A DNA stretch of 13,436 bases from Dehalococcoidia bacterium SM23_28_2 (GCA_001303545.1 LJUA01000074.1:1-13436), one strand, 5' to 3'; numbered from the stretch's first letter, positions 1-7,688 are shown. Translations and numbers: made by a program. The notes: generated from the letters alone by a model not told the origin.

Positions 1-1035
1 CCGGACATGTTCTGGGACTTCCTATCGCTTACGCCGGAGTCCATCCACCAGGTCACTATCCTCTTCTCCGACCGCGGCACGCCCAAGACCTACCGCCACA
101 TGAATGGCTACAGTGGGCATACCTTCAAGTGGTACAACGACAAGGGCGAGTACTTCTGGGTGAAGATCCACTTCAAGACGGAGCAGGGCATTCAGAACCT
201 GACCCGGGGAGAGGCTGAACGCATGAAGGGTGTGGACCCCGACCATGCCACTCGTGACCTGTACGAGGCGATCGAGCGGGGCGAGTATCCGGCCTGGAAG
301 GTCTACGCGCAGATCATGACCCCCGAGCAGGTCGAGAGCTACCGCTTCGACTCCTTCGACATCACCAAGGTCTGGCCTCACGGTGACGCGCCGCTGAACC
401 CGGTGGGCCGCATGGTCCTCAATCGCAACCCGGAGAACTACTTCGCTGACGTCGAGCAGGCCGCGTTCTCCCCCGGCAACTTCGTGCCGGGGATAGCCGC
501 TTCGCCGGACAAGATGCTCCAGGGGCGCCTCTTCAGCTATCACGACACCCATCGCCACCGCCTGGGGCCCAACTACCATCTGCTGCCGGTGAACTCGGCC
601 AAGGCCGCTCCGGTGAACAACTATCAGCGCGACGGGTTCATGCGCTTTGACCCCAACGGCGGCGGCAGCCCCAACTACTACCCCAACAGCTTCGGTGGTC
701 AGGCACCCGAGCCGACAGCGGCCGAGCCGGCCTTCGAGGTCTCGGGGAAGGCTGCACGCCAGCGGTACACTCACCCTAACGACGATTTCGTGCAGCCCGG
801 TACTCTGTACCGCAAGGTGATGACCGACGAGGACCGCACTCACCTGATCGGCAACATCGTGGGCCACCTGGGCAACGCGCAGAAGCGCATCCAGTTGCGC
901 CAGACAGCCCTCTTCTACAAGGCCAACCCTGAATATGGCACACGCGTGGCCGAAGGGCTGGGGCTGGACGTCAAGGAGGTCGAACGGTTGGCCGCAATGT
1001 CCCATGAGGAACGGGCCAAGGCTACGGCGAGATGA
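1..1035 (+). CDS. kat: Catalase, heme-dependent, 3' portion (5' end outside window)
   Basis: Monofunctional heme catalase that converts hydrogen peroxide to water and oxygen. The reading frame is open from base 1 (Pro-Asp-Met-Phe-Trp-Asp), so the start and the N-terminal part with the distal catalytic His and Asn lie upstream of the window. About 344 residues are visible. The conserved PDMFWDF segment is followed by HQVTILFSDRG and GYSGHTFKW. The proximal heme-ligand signature RLFSYHDTHRHRLG is clear, with the ligand Tyr codon at 538-540. The protein ends shortly after the conserved catalase core, as in small-subunit catalases, with no flavodoxin-like C-terminal domain. It is followed 82 bp downstream by a ferritin-like gene on the same strand, heading an apparent oxidative-stress operon. 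It uses TGA as its stop. The family call is certain; the clade is not determined. Confidence 0.96.
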   Translation, partial: PDMFWDFLSLTPESIHQVTILFSDRGTPKTYRHMNGYSGHTFKWYNDKGEYFWVKIHFKTEQGIQNLTRGEAERMKGVDPDHATRDLYEAIERGEYPAWKVYAQIMTPEQVESYRFDSFDITKVWPHGDAPLNPVGRMVLNRNPENYFADVEQAAFSPGNFVPGIAASPDKMLQGRLFSYHDTHRHRLGPNYHLLPVNSAKAAPVNNYQRDGFMRFDPNGGGSPNYYPNSFGGQAPEPTAAEPAFEVSGKAARQRYTHPNDDFVQPGTLYRKVMTDEDRTHLIGNIVGHLGNAQKRIQLRQTALFYKANPEYGTRVAEGLGLDVKEVERLAAMSHEERAKATAR

Positions 1036-1117
1036 GCCCAGCGGGCTGTTCAGCTGATCGCGAGCTGGCTCAGCGCATGTTCGTTGTGCCGGCTGCGACA
1101 GCGGAAGGAGGTACGTA

Positions 1118-1612
1118 ATGACCATACCCCCCACTGCCGACGAGATCTTCGAGATAGCAGAACAGATCGAGAGGAACGGCTCTCGGTTCTATCGGCGAGC
1201 GGCGCAAGGGGTTACCGATTCGCGTGCCCGTGAGCTGTTGCTCGACCTGGCCATCGCGGAAGATGAGCACGAAAGGGTGTTCGCTGCCATGAGGGCGGAG
1301 CTGTTGCAGCAAGAGCGGGAGCCAAGGGTTCCCGACCCCTACGGCGAAGCCATCTTGTACGTGCGGGGGATGGCCGATGGAGCGCTGTTCGATGTGAAGG
1401 CGGATCCGTCCGCACAGCTGACGGGCAAAGAGACGATGGAAGACATCCTCAAGACGGCTATCGGGCTGGAAAAGGACTCCGTCGTCTTCTACCTGGGGGT
1501 GAAGGAGATAGTGCCCGAAAGGCTGAGCAAGCAAAGGATCGACGACATCATCAAGGAGGAGATGGGCCACATCGCCGCCCTTAGCAAAGGACTGGCGGGC
1601 TTGACGAAATAA
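1118..1612 (+). CDS. Ferritin-like (rubrerythrin-type) diiron protein without rubredoxin domain
   Basis: A 164-residue four-helix ferritin-like protein, probably a peroxide- or oxygen-reducing diiron protein of the rubrerythrin superfamily. All six expected diiron ligands are visible: Glu18 in the first helix (QIERNGSRFY), Glu48-x-x-His51, Glu118 in the third helix (GLEKDSVVFY) and Glu148-x-x-His151. No CxxC pairs are present, so the rubredoxin electron-transfer domain of classical rubrerythrin is absent, as in erythrin or sulerythrin-like proteins. Its electron donor is therefore unknown. The ATG at 1118 is preceded by a strong AGGAGGT site with good spacing. The flavodiiron gene begins only 11 bp after its stop, which supports co-transcription. 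Function is inferred from the ligand set and neighbours. Confidence 0.85.
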   Translation: MTIPPTADEIFEIAEQIERNGSRFYRRAAQGVTDSRARELLLDLAIAEDEHERVFAAMRAELLQQEREPRVPDPYGEAILYVRGMADGALFDVKADPSAQLTGKETMEDILKTAIGLEKDSVVFYLGVKEIVPERLSKQRIDDIIKEEMGHIAALSKGLAGLTK

Positions 1613-1623
1613 GAGGTGACAGC

Positions 1624-2829
1624 ATGGGCGGACCTTTCAAGGCGACGAGAGTAACTGACCACGTCTACTGGGTAGGGGCGATTGACTGGTCGCTCCGCGA
1701 GTTCCACGGCCATCTGACCAGCCGAGGCACGACCTACAACGCCTATCTCATTCTGGCGGACAAGATCACCCTGGTGGACACGGTCAAGTCCCACTTCAAG
1801 GAGGAGATGCTCTCGCGCATCTCCTCGGTCATCGATCCGGGAGACATTACGTACATTATCTCCAACCACTCGGAGATGGACCACTCCGGCTGCCTGCCGG
1901 AGGTGATACAGGCGGTGAAGCCGGAGAAGGTGTTTGCCTCCGCCATGGGGGCCAGCGCTCTGGCCGAGCATTTCCGCCTGGGCCAGGAAATCGTGGCTGT
2001 GAAGGACGGGGAGAGCATTAGCCTGGGTAACATGAATCTATCCTTCATGGAGACGCGGATGCTCCACTGGCCGGACAGCATGTTCACCCATCTGGCCGAG
2101 GATGGCGTGCTCTTCTCCCAGGATGTGTTCTCCATGCACCTCGCCTCGACCGAGCGGTTTGACGACGAGATCGATGACCACATCCTGGAGGACGAGGCGG
2201 CCAAGTACTTCGCCAATATCCTGCTGCCGCTTTCTACCCCTGTCGCCAGGCTTCTGGAGAAGGTAGGCGGCCTTGACATCGTGAAGGGGATCGTGGCGAC
2301 TGACCACGGCCCGATCTGGCGAAAAGACGCCAGCAAGATACTCGGGCTCTATTCCAAGTGGGCTGCCCAGAAGCCGACGAAAAAGGCCGTGGTCGTCTAT
2401 GACACGATGTACGAAAGCACCGCTGCCATGGCGCGGGCGATCGGTGAGGGAATCAGGGCTGGCGGAGCGGACGCCAAGCTGCTGCCGCTGCGGGCGTGTC
2501 ATCGCACCGACGTAGCCACAGAGATGCTCGATGCCGGCGCGCTCCTGGTGGGCTCTCCGACCTTCAACAACAACATCTTTCCTACCGTTGCGGACGCCTT
2601 GACCTATCTCAAAGGGCTGAAGCCGCGGAACCTGGTTGGGGCGGCCTTCGGCTCATACGGCTGGAGCGGCGAGGCCGTCGGGCAGCTGGAGGACGTACTG
2701 AGGGGAATGAAGGTCGAGCTGGTAGGGGAGGGCGTCAAGGCCAAGTACGTGCCCGACGATGAAGCCCTTGCTCAGTGCCATTCCCTGGGAGTGCTTGTCG
2801 CGGAGAGACTGAAGGAGCTGTGTGAATAA
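1624..2829 (+). CDS. fprA: FprA-type flavodiiron protein (oxygen and/or NO reductase)
   Basis: A 401-residue class A flavodiiron protein, a cytosolic enzyme that reduces O2 to water and/or NO to N2O without releasing reactive oxygen species. Residues 1-250 form the metallo-beta-lactamase-like diiron domain. The ligand set is complete: His82-x-Glu84-x-Asp86-His87, His148, Asp167 and His228. Residues about 254-400 are a flavodoxin domain, with the FMN phosphate loop near VVYDTMYEST (257-266) and the GSPTFNN and FGSYGWSGE segments. There is no C-terminal rubredoxin or flavin reductase extension. A separate electron donor is needed, and none is encoded in the window. A GAGGTGA ribosome site precedes the ATG. 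The gene is sandwiched between two ferritin-like diiron genes with gaps of 11 and 15 bp, so the three are almost certainly one transcript. O2 versus NO preference cannot be read from sequence alone. Confidence 0.95.
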   Translation: MGGPFKATRVTDHVYWVGAIDWSLREFHGHLTSRGTTYNAYLILADKITLVDTVKSHFKEEMLSRISSVIDPGDITYIISNHSEMDHSGCLPEVIQAVKPEKVFASAMGASALAEHFRLGQEIVAVKDGESISLGNMNLSFMETRMLHWPDSMFTHLAEDGVLFSQDVFSMHLASTERFDDEIDDHILEDEAAKYFANILLPLSTPVARLLEKVGGLDIVKGIVATDHGPIWRKDASKILGLYSKWAAQKPTKKAVVVYDTMYESTAAMARAIGEGIRAGGADAKLLPLRACHRTDVATEMLDAGALLVGSPTFNNNIFPTVADALTYLKGLKPRNLVGAAFGSYGWSGEAVGQLEDVLRGMKVELVGEGVKAKYVPDDEALAQCHSLGVLVAERLKELCE

Positions 2830-2844
2830 CAGGAGGACAGCACA

Positions 2845-3300
2845 ATGAAGGCGTTCGGTTCGGTTGACGAGATCCTGGACTTCGCCATCGGCAAGGAGGA
2901 GGAAGCCGTCCAACTTTACACTAGTCTGGCCCGCCAGACGGAGAAGTCGTGGATGCGCCAGGTCTTCGAGGAGTTCGCTGGCGAGGAGCGGGGGCACAAG
3001 GCGAAGCTGCAGGCGATCAAGGAGGGCAAGCGCTTGCTGCCGGCAGCGGACAAGGTTATGGACCTGAAGATCGCGGACTACGTGACGGACGTCGAGGCCA
3101 GCCCAGGTCTCGACTACCAGGATGCACTTGTCCTGGCGATGAAGGAGGAGAAGGCGGCGTTCAGGCTGTACAGCGACCTCGCCGCGGCGACCGACGACGA
3201 AGCGTTGCGCGCAACTCTGCTGGGCCTCGCTCAGGAGGAGGCCAGGCACAAGCTGCGATTCGAGATTGAGTACGACGAGCATGTCCTGACCGAGGACTGA
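2845..3300 (+). CDS. Second ferritin-like (rubrerythrin-type) diiron protein
   Basis: A 151-residue two-half ferritin-like protein, also lacking a rubredoxin domain. The diiron ligands occur at Glu18, Glu48-x-x-His51, Glu102 and Glu132-x-x-His135, the same N-terminal spacing as in the ferritin-like protein encoded at 1118-1612. The two are likely ancient paralogues, although their overall sequences differ. The protein has no cysteine. An AGGAGG site at 2831-2836 lies 8 nt before the ATG. The gene starts 15 bp after the flavodiiron stop and ends with TGA. The likely role is peroxide reduction or iron handling in the same oxygen-detoxification operon. It could also be annotated as a generic ferritin family protein. 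Confidence 0.85.
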   Translation: MKAFGSVDEILDFAIGKEEEAVQLYTSLARQTEKSWMRQVFEEFAGEERGHKAKLQAIKEGKRLLPAADKVMDLKIADYVTDVEASPGLDYQDALVLAMKEEKAAFRLYSDLAAATDDEALRATLLGLAQEEARHKLRFEIEYDEHVLTED

Positions 3301-3340
3301 GATCGGCGGGGCTGATAACTGGCGGAGCGGCGCACGACTC

Positions 3341-3371
3341 AGGGGCGGCCGGCCAGGGGCTGGTCGCCCTT
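3341..3371 (+). terminator. Strong GC hairpin downstream of the ferritin-like gene, possible terminator
   Basis: A long stem-loop closes the catalase-flavodiiron operon. Bases 3343-3354 pair with 3358-3369 over 12 consecutive positions, including two G-U pairs, around a 3-nt loop (AGG). The stem can extend by a G-U and an A-U pair at its base. No T tract follows, only TTC, so classic intrinsic termination is uncertain. It may instead act as a transcript-stabilising 3' hairpin or as a structured leader of the fumarase gene. Confidence 0.5.
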
Positions 3372-3419
3372 CGGCACTGAAGCGCGGGGCTCGTTCAAGC
3401 TCTCGGCGGGAGGGGAAGC

Positions 3420-4832
<1,413 letters not shown>

Positions 4833-4877
4833 GGCGGCAGCCCGCTGGGGGCGGAGGCGGACGGAGCTTTCGTTTCC

Positions 4878-5531
4878 TCAGAGGTCTCTCTTCATCAGGT
4901 AGAAGTCGATCTTCTCGTAGTCCGAGCGCATAAGCTCCTCGACCTGCTCCTGTGTGAGAGGCGGCGGCACGATCACCTTCTCCCCGGGGTGCCAGTCAGC
5001 GGGCGTGGCGACGTAGTGCTTATACGTCGTCTGCAGGGCATCGACCAGGCGCAGGACCTCATCGATGCTCCTACCGGTCTGCAAGGGATAGTACATGCTG
5101 GCCTGAATGAAGCCCTCGGGGTCGATGACGAACAGGGCGCGCACGGCGGCGGTGGTGCTGGCCTCCGGATGGATCATCCCGAACTTGCTGGCAACCTTCA
5201 TGTCCACGTCCGCTATGACGGGGAAGGGGATCTTGACCGCCAGCTTCTCCTCGATGTTCCTCAACCAGGCGAGATGGGAGTGGATACTGTCGATGCTCAA
5301 GCCGACCAGCTTCACATTGCGCTTGGCGAACTCCTCGGCGCGCCGAGCGAAGGCGACGAACTCGGTGGTGCAGACGGGCGTGAAGTCAGCGGGATGGGAG
5401 AAGAGAACCACCCACTGGCCTCTCAGGTCACTCATGTTGAGGGGACCGTGTGTGGTCAGGGCCTGAAAGTCCGGCGCCTGCTCACCGATCCTGGGCATGC
5501 CCCCTGCCTGTACCTCTTCCTCTGCTCCCAT
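4878..5531 (-). CDS. 1-Cys peroxiredoxin (Prx6/AhpC-TSA family)
   Basis: A thiol peroxidase that reduces H2O2 and organic hydroperoxides. The translation from ATG 5531 is 217 residues. The active-site PxxxTxxC motif is Pro47-Thr51-Cys54 (HPADFTPVCTTEF). The long C-terminal extension (ATPADWHPGEKVIVPPPLT) is typical of the Prx6 group. Cys54 is the only cysteine, so this is a true 1-Cys enzyme that needs an external thiol reductant; the extra C-terminal cysteines common in archaeal Prx6 proteins are missing. An in-frame GTG at 5534-5532 directly precedes the ATG and has slightly better spacing from the GGAGG site, so the start may be 5534. The gene is convergent with fumC and divergent from the cyclase gene. 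Confidence 0.94.
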   Translation of the reverse strand: MGAEEEVQAGGMPRIGEQAPDFQALTTHGPLNMSDLRGQWVVLFSHPADFTPVCTTEFVAFARRAEEFAKRNVKLVGLSIDSIHSHLAWLRNIEEKLAVKIPFPVIADVDMKVASKFGMIHPEASTTAAVRALFVIDPEGFIQASMYYPLQTGRSIDEVLRLVDALQTTYKHYVATPADWHPGEKVIVPPPLTQEQVEELMRSDYEKIDFYLMKRDL

Positions 5532-5608
5532 CACTTCCGTCCCTCCTTCCCGCGGCCGGCACCTTCAGGCATCCAAGGCAGCCGCCGGCCGTCCGTATCT
5601 ATTGTCGC

Positions 5609-5638
5609 TTGACAGCCTTTCCTTGGGCAAGCTACCAT
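5609..5638 (+). promoter_or_regulatory. Sigma70-type promoter for the cyclase-peroxiredoxin operon
   Basis: A perfect TTGACA -35 hexamer at 5609-5614 is followed after 18 bp by TACCAT at 5633-5638, which matches four of six -10 positions. This would start transcription near 5645 and leave a leader of about 35 nt before the cyclase ATG. It lies in the 148-bp divergent region, pointing away from the 1-Cys peroxiredoxin gene. Confidence 0.55.
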
Positions 5639-5679
5639 GCTGTCACTGCCGACTTCCTGAACTCGCAGAGGTTCCAGCG

Positions 5680-6279
5680 ATGCGTTGTCCCCAATGCAAT
5701 GCAGACAATCCGCCTGACTCGACGTCCTGCATCTGGTGCGGCCGAACCCTGAGCCCGCCATCCGTCGAGGGTACGGTCACCCTGTTGTTCACGGACATCG
5801 AAGGCTGGACCCAAATCGCCGAGCGACTCGGGGACCAGAGCGCGCACAGGATCTTGCAGGAACACGATCGCATTCTCAGAGAGCGCGTCGCTCGCCACAG
5901 CGGCCAGGTGGTCAAGCACATGGGCGACAGCCTGATGGCGGCCTTCCCAAGCGCCACCAGAGCACTGCACTGCGCCATAGACATGCAGAAGGCCTTCGTT
6001 GATTATAACCGGCAGCATCCGGAGCTCTCTATCAAGGTGAGGGTTGGTCTCAACAGCGGCGAGTCCATCCAGCAAGAAGGAGACTACTTCGGCAAGGCTG
6101 TCAGTGTGGCCGCCCGCATCGCTTACAAGGCACGCGGTGGCCAGATCCTGGTGTCGGAAGTGGTGCGCGAGCTCGCCGGCTCCGTCCCCGAGGTGGCGTT
6201 CAGGGACGCGGGCCGCAGGCAGCTCAAGGGCATAACCGGCAGGCAGCGGCTGTACGAAGCCACGGTCGAAGGGCCGTAG
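5680..6279 (+). CDS. Zinc-ribbon class III nucleotidyl cyclase
   Basis: A 199-residue soluble protein joining an N-terminal zinc ribbon (Cys3-x2-Cys6, Cys17-x2-Cys20) to a class III adenylate/guanylate cyclase catalytic domain (about 32-195). The two metal-binding aspartates are Asp39 (LLFTDIEGWT) and Asp83 (KHMGDS). Lys79 and Asp135 (GDYFG) occupy the positions that favour adenine, and the transition-state Arg is Arg146 (VAARI). The usual transition-state Asn three or four residues before that Arg is replaced by Ser142. Activity is therefore likely reduced or differently supported, as in some bacterial relatives. The ATG at 5680 was chosen because it starts the zinc ribbon, follows AGAGG by 8 nt and lies just after a good promoter. 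The selenoperoxiredoxin gene starts 21 bp downstream, which suggests one transcript. The cAMP product is an inference. Confidence 0.88.
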   Translation: MRCPQCNADNPPDSTSCIWCGRTLSPPSVEGTVTLLFTDIEGWTQIAERLGDQSAHRILQEHDRILRERVARHSGQVVKHMGDSLMAAFPSATRALHCAIDMQKAFVDYNRQHPELSIKVRVGLNSGESIQQEGDYFGKAVSVAARIAYKARGGQILVSEVVRELAGSVPEVAFRDAGRRQLKGITGRQRLYEATVEGP

Positions 6280-6300
6280 AGCGAAGAGGAGGTGAGCGTG

Positions 6301-6903
6301 ATGACCGCACGCGTGGGTCAGGAAGCCCCGGACTTCCAGGCACGGGCCTTCGTGGATGGGGGCTTCAAGGACGTGAAGCTTTCAGACTACCGGGGGAGAT
6401 GGGTAGCGCTATGCTTCTACCCCGGTGATTTCACCTTCGTCTGACCGACTGAGCTGTCGGCAGTTGCCGTCAAGTATGGTGAGCTCCAGGCGCTGGGCGT
6501 CGATGTGCTGTCGGTGAGCGCAGATAGCGTCTTCAGTCACAAGGTCTGGCAGGAAGAAGAGCTGTCAAAGATGGTGAAGGGTGGTGTCCCCTTCCCTATG
6601 CTCTCCGACCAGGGTGGGCGGATCGGTACGGCCTACGGCGTGTATGACGAGGCGGCCGGCGTGAATATCCGCGGCCGCTTTCTCATCGACCCCGACGGGG
6701 TGATCCAGGCGATGGAGGTTCTGACACCACCGGTGGGGCGCAACGTGGCTGAGCTTATCCGCCAGGTACAGGCCTTCCAGCACGTGCGAGCCACGGGAGA
6801 GGCCACGCCCTCCGGCTGGAAGCCGGGCGGCATGACCCTCAAGCCGGGGCCGGACCTAGTCGGCAAGGTATGGCAGGTCTGGAAGCCGGAGATGGCCTTC
6901 TAG
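6301..6903 (+). CDS. prxU: Selenocysteine-containing AhpC-type peroxiredoxin (in-frame TGA at codon 48 read as Sec)
   Basis: A 200-residue peroxiredoxin if the TGA at 6442-6444 is decoded as selenocysteine. The active site reads Pro41-Gly-Asp-Phe-Thr45-Phe-Val-Sec48-Pro-Thr-Glu, so TGA sits exactly at the peroxidatic cysteine. Arg124 (NIRGRFLID), completing the catalytic site, is present. Nothing else disrupts the frame. A GAGGAGGT site lies 7 nt before the ATG. The usual resolving Cys (GEVCPAGW in AhpC) is Thr169 (GEATPSGW). The only cysteine is Cys38, an unusual position. A SECIS-like hairpin follows the TGA. TGA is a normal stop for neighbouring genes, so the recoding is local. Selenocysteine peroxiredoxins are known in some anaerobes. 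The alternative is a nonsense-mutated pseudogene or a base error. Without recoding, the gene would appear as a 47-residue peptide plus a fragment from a GTG near 6505. Confidence 0.87.
6455..6472 (+). promoter_or_regulatory. Candidate bacterial SECIS element
   Basis: An RNA stem-loop inside the peroxiredoxin coding region, just after the in-frame TGA. CGGC (6458-6461) pairs with GCCG (6466-6469) around the loop AGUU (6462-6465). Below it a U6457-U6470 mismatch is followed by U-A and G-C pairs. The loop begins 17 nt after the TGA. The loop has GU at positions 2-3 and an unpaired U on the 5' side of the upper stem. Both recall the Escherichia coli fdhF SECIS, which SelB recognises by loop G and U residues and a bulged U. 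These comparisons are from memory; no folding was run. Confidence 0.6.
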
Positions 6904-6932
6904 AGCCCGACGAATGCCGGCGATGATGCCCC

Positions 6933-6956
6933 GGCCATCCGCCCTGGCGGCTGGCC
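6933..6956. terminator. Candidate bidirectional terminator between convergent genes
   Basis: An inverted repeat sits between the selenoperoxiredoxin stop and the stop of the convergent ferritin-like gene. GGCCA (6933-6937) pairs with TGGCC (6952-6956). After one mismatch, CCGC pairs with GCGG around a CCTG loop. It has no clear T tract on either strand. Its position between two converging stops is the main argument for a terminator role. Confidence 0.45.
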
Positions 6957-7253
6957 TTAATCGCCAGCCATCTCATCCACTTCTTCGGCGCCCTCCGCCA
7001 GGAACTTGTCCTCATCCTTCGTCAGGATGCTAATCAGGCGGGCAAACTCGCCGGCGTGGACCCGCTCCTCGTTGGCGATGTCAATGAGGACCTTCTTGGC
7101 CAGAGGGTGATCGGTGGCATCGGCGTGGGCCATGTAGAGATGAACCGCCTCGTGCTCGGCGGCCAGGTCCATGCGGATGGCGCGGACCAGCTCTTCGAGA
7201 GTGAGCTTGCGATCGGGCACCATACCGGGGAATGGATTAGGAAACTCGGGCAT
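6957..7253 (-). CDS. Small ferritin-like protein resembling encapsulin-cargo ferritin domains
   Basis: A 98-residue single-half ferritin-like protein with one helix-hairpin: Glu33 (AAEHEAVHLY) and Glu63-x-x-His66 (NEERVH). A diiron site would need two subunits, as in encapsulated ferritins. From memory, the region from LTLEELVRAIR to the C-terminal acidic EGAEEVDEM resembles the ferritin-like domain fused to the N-terminus of the Pyrococcus furiosus encapsulin shell protein. A ferroxidase cargo role in iron storage or peroxide protection is therefore plausible. No encapsulin shell gene is in the window, so packaging is inference. A GAGGAGGT site precedes the ATG. The gene follows the CDGSH gene on the same strand after a 139-bp gap. 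A generic rubrerythrin-family protein is the alternative. Confidence 0.8.
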   Translation of the reverse strand: MPEFPNPFPGMVPDRKLTLEELVRAIRMDLAAEHEAVHLYMAHADATDHPLAKKVLIDIANEERVHAGEFARLISILTKDEDKFLAEGAEEVDEMAGD

Positions 7254-7392
7254 TCTACCACCTCCTCTGCTCGTTCTTCCTACGGGGCTAGGATATCATC
7301 CGTCAACGTCGCACACTACCTGGCGATGGCATCACCCCCTCACCATAGCAACGACTCCGAGAGTTGCGACCTAGGAGGCCAGCTCTCTACAT

Positions 7393-7608
7393 CTAGCCAG
7401 CCCGGCCAGCGGCCCTGTCGGTGGACTTGAACCCGATCTTGATGTGAGTCCCATCGCAGAAGGGCTTGGTGCTGGAGCTGCCGCAGCGGCAGAGGGCGAT
7501 GGTCTTGCCCTGTACCTGGAACTCGTTGCCGCGGGCGTCAACGACCTTCGCGGGGCCCTTTACCAGATAAGGGCCGTCATCCAGAGGAGTGATCGTGGTC
7601 TCTGCCAT
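7393..7608 (-). CDS. CDGSH iron-sulfur domain protein
   Basis: A 71-residue soluble CDGSH (mitoNEET-type) protein that binds a redox-active, acid-labile 2Fe-2S cluster. The ligand motif is complete: Cys40-x-Cys42, Cys51 and His55, in CRCGSSSTKPFCDGTH (40-55). There is no transmembrane anchor or signal peptide, so it should be cytosolic. The N-terminal half (ITPLDDGPYLVKGPAKVVD) is typical of short bacterial CDGSH proteins. A weak AGGGG site precedes the ATG. The gene lies 80 bp after the superoxide dismutase gene on the same strand, so co-expression is likely. Proposed roles for the family are redox sensing, cluster transfer and electron transfer; the actual role here is unknown. Confidence 0.9.
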   Translation of the reverse strand: MAETTITPLDDGPYLVKGPAKVVDARGNEFQVQGKTIALCRCGSSSTKPFCDGTHIKIGFKSTDRAAGRAG

Positions 7609-7688
7609 AGCGTGCCCCTTTCGTGCCTGCCGGAGACGATCGACCGTAAGGCTTCTGACGTGGCCTCCGACTCCGCCTGCCGCAAGTC

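Noticed and set aside
22..1134. Long open frame on the minus strand opposite catalase.
   Set aside because: It mirrors a clear catalase coding frame, has no recognisable family motif and arises from GC-rich codon bias.
6442..6444. Reading the TGA as a nonsense mutation or base error that makes the peroxiredoxin a pseudogene.
   Set aside because: The stop is at the exact catalytic cysteine codon, the rest of the gene is undamaged, and a SECIS-like hairpin follows. It remains the main alternative, because the Sec machinery cannot be checked in this window.
6505..6903. A separate 132-residue gene starting from a GTG after the TGA.
   Set aside because: It would be a peroxiredoxin lacking its catalytic segment and has no ribosome site of its own; it is the C-terminal part of the selenoprotein.
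7348..7367. Inverted repeat GCAAC-N10-GTTGC downstream of the CDGSH gene as a terminator.
   Set aside because: The stem is only 5 bp with a 10-nt loop and no T tract in the direction of transcription; too weak to list as a feature.
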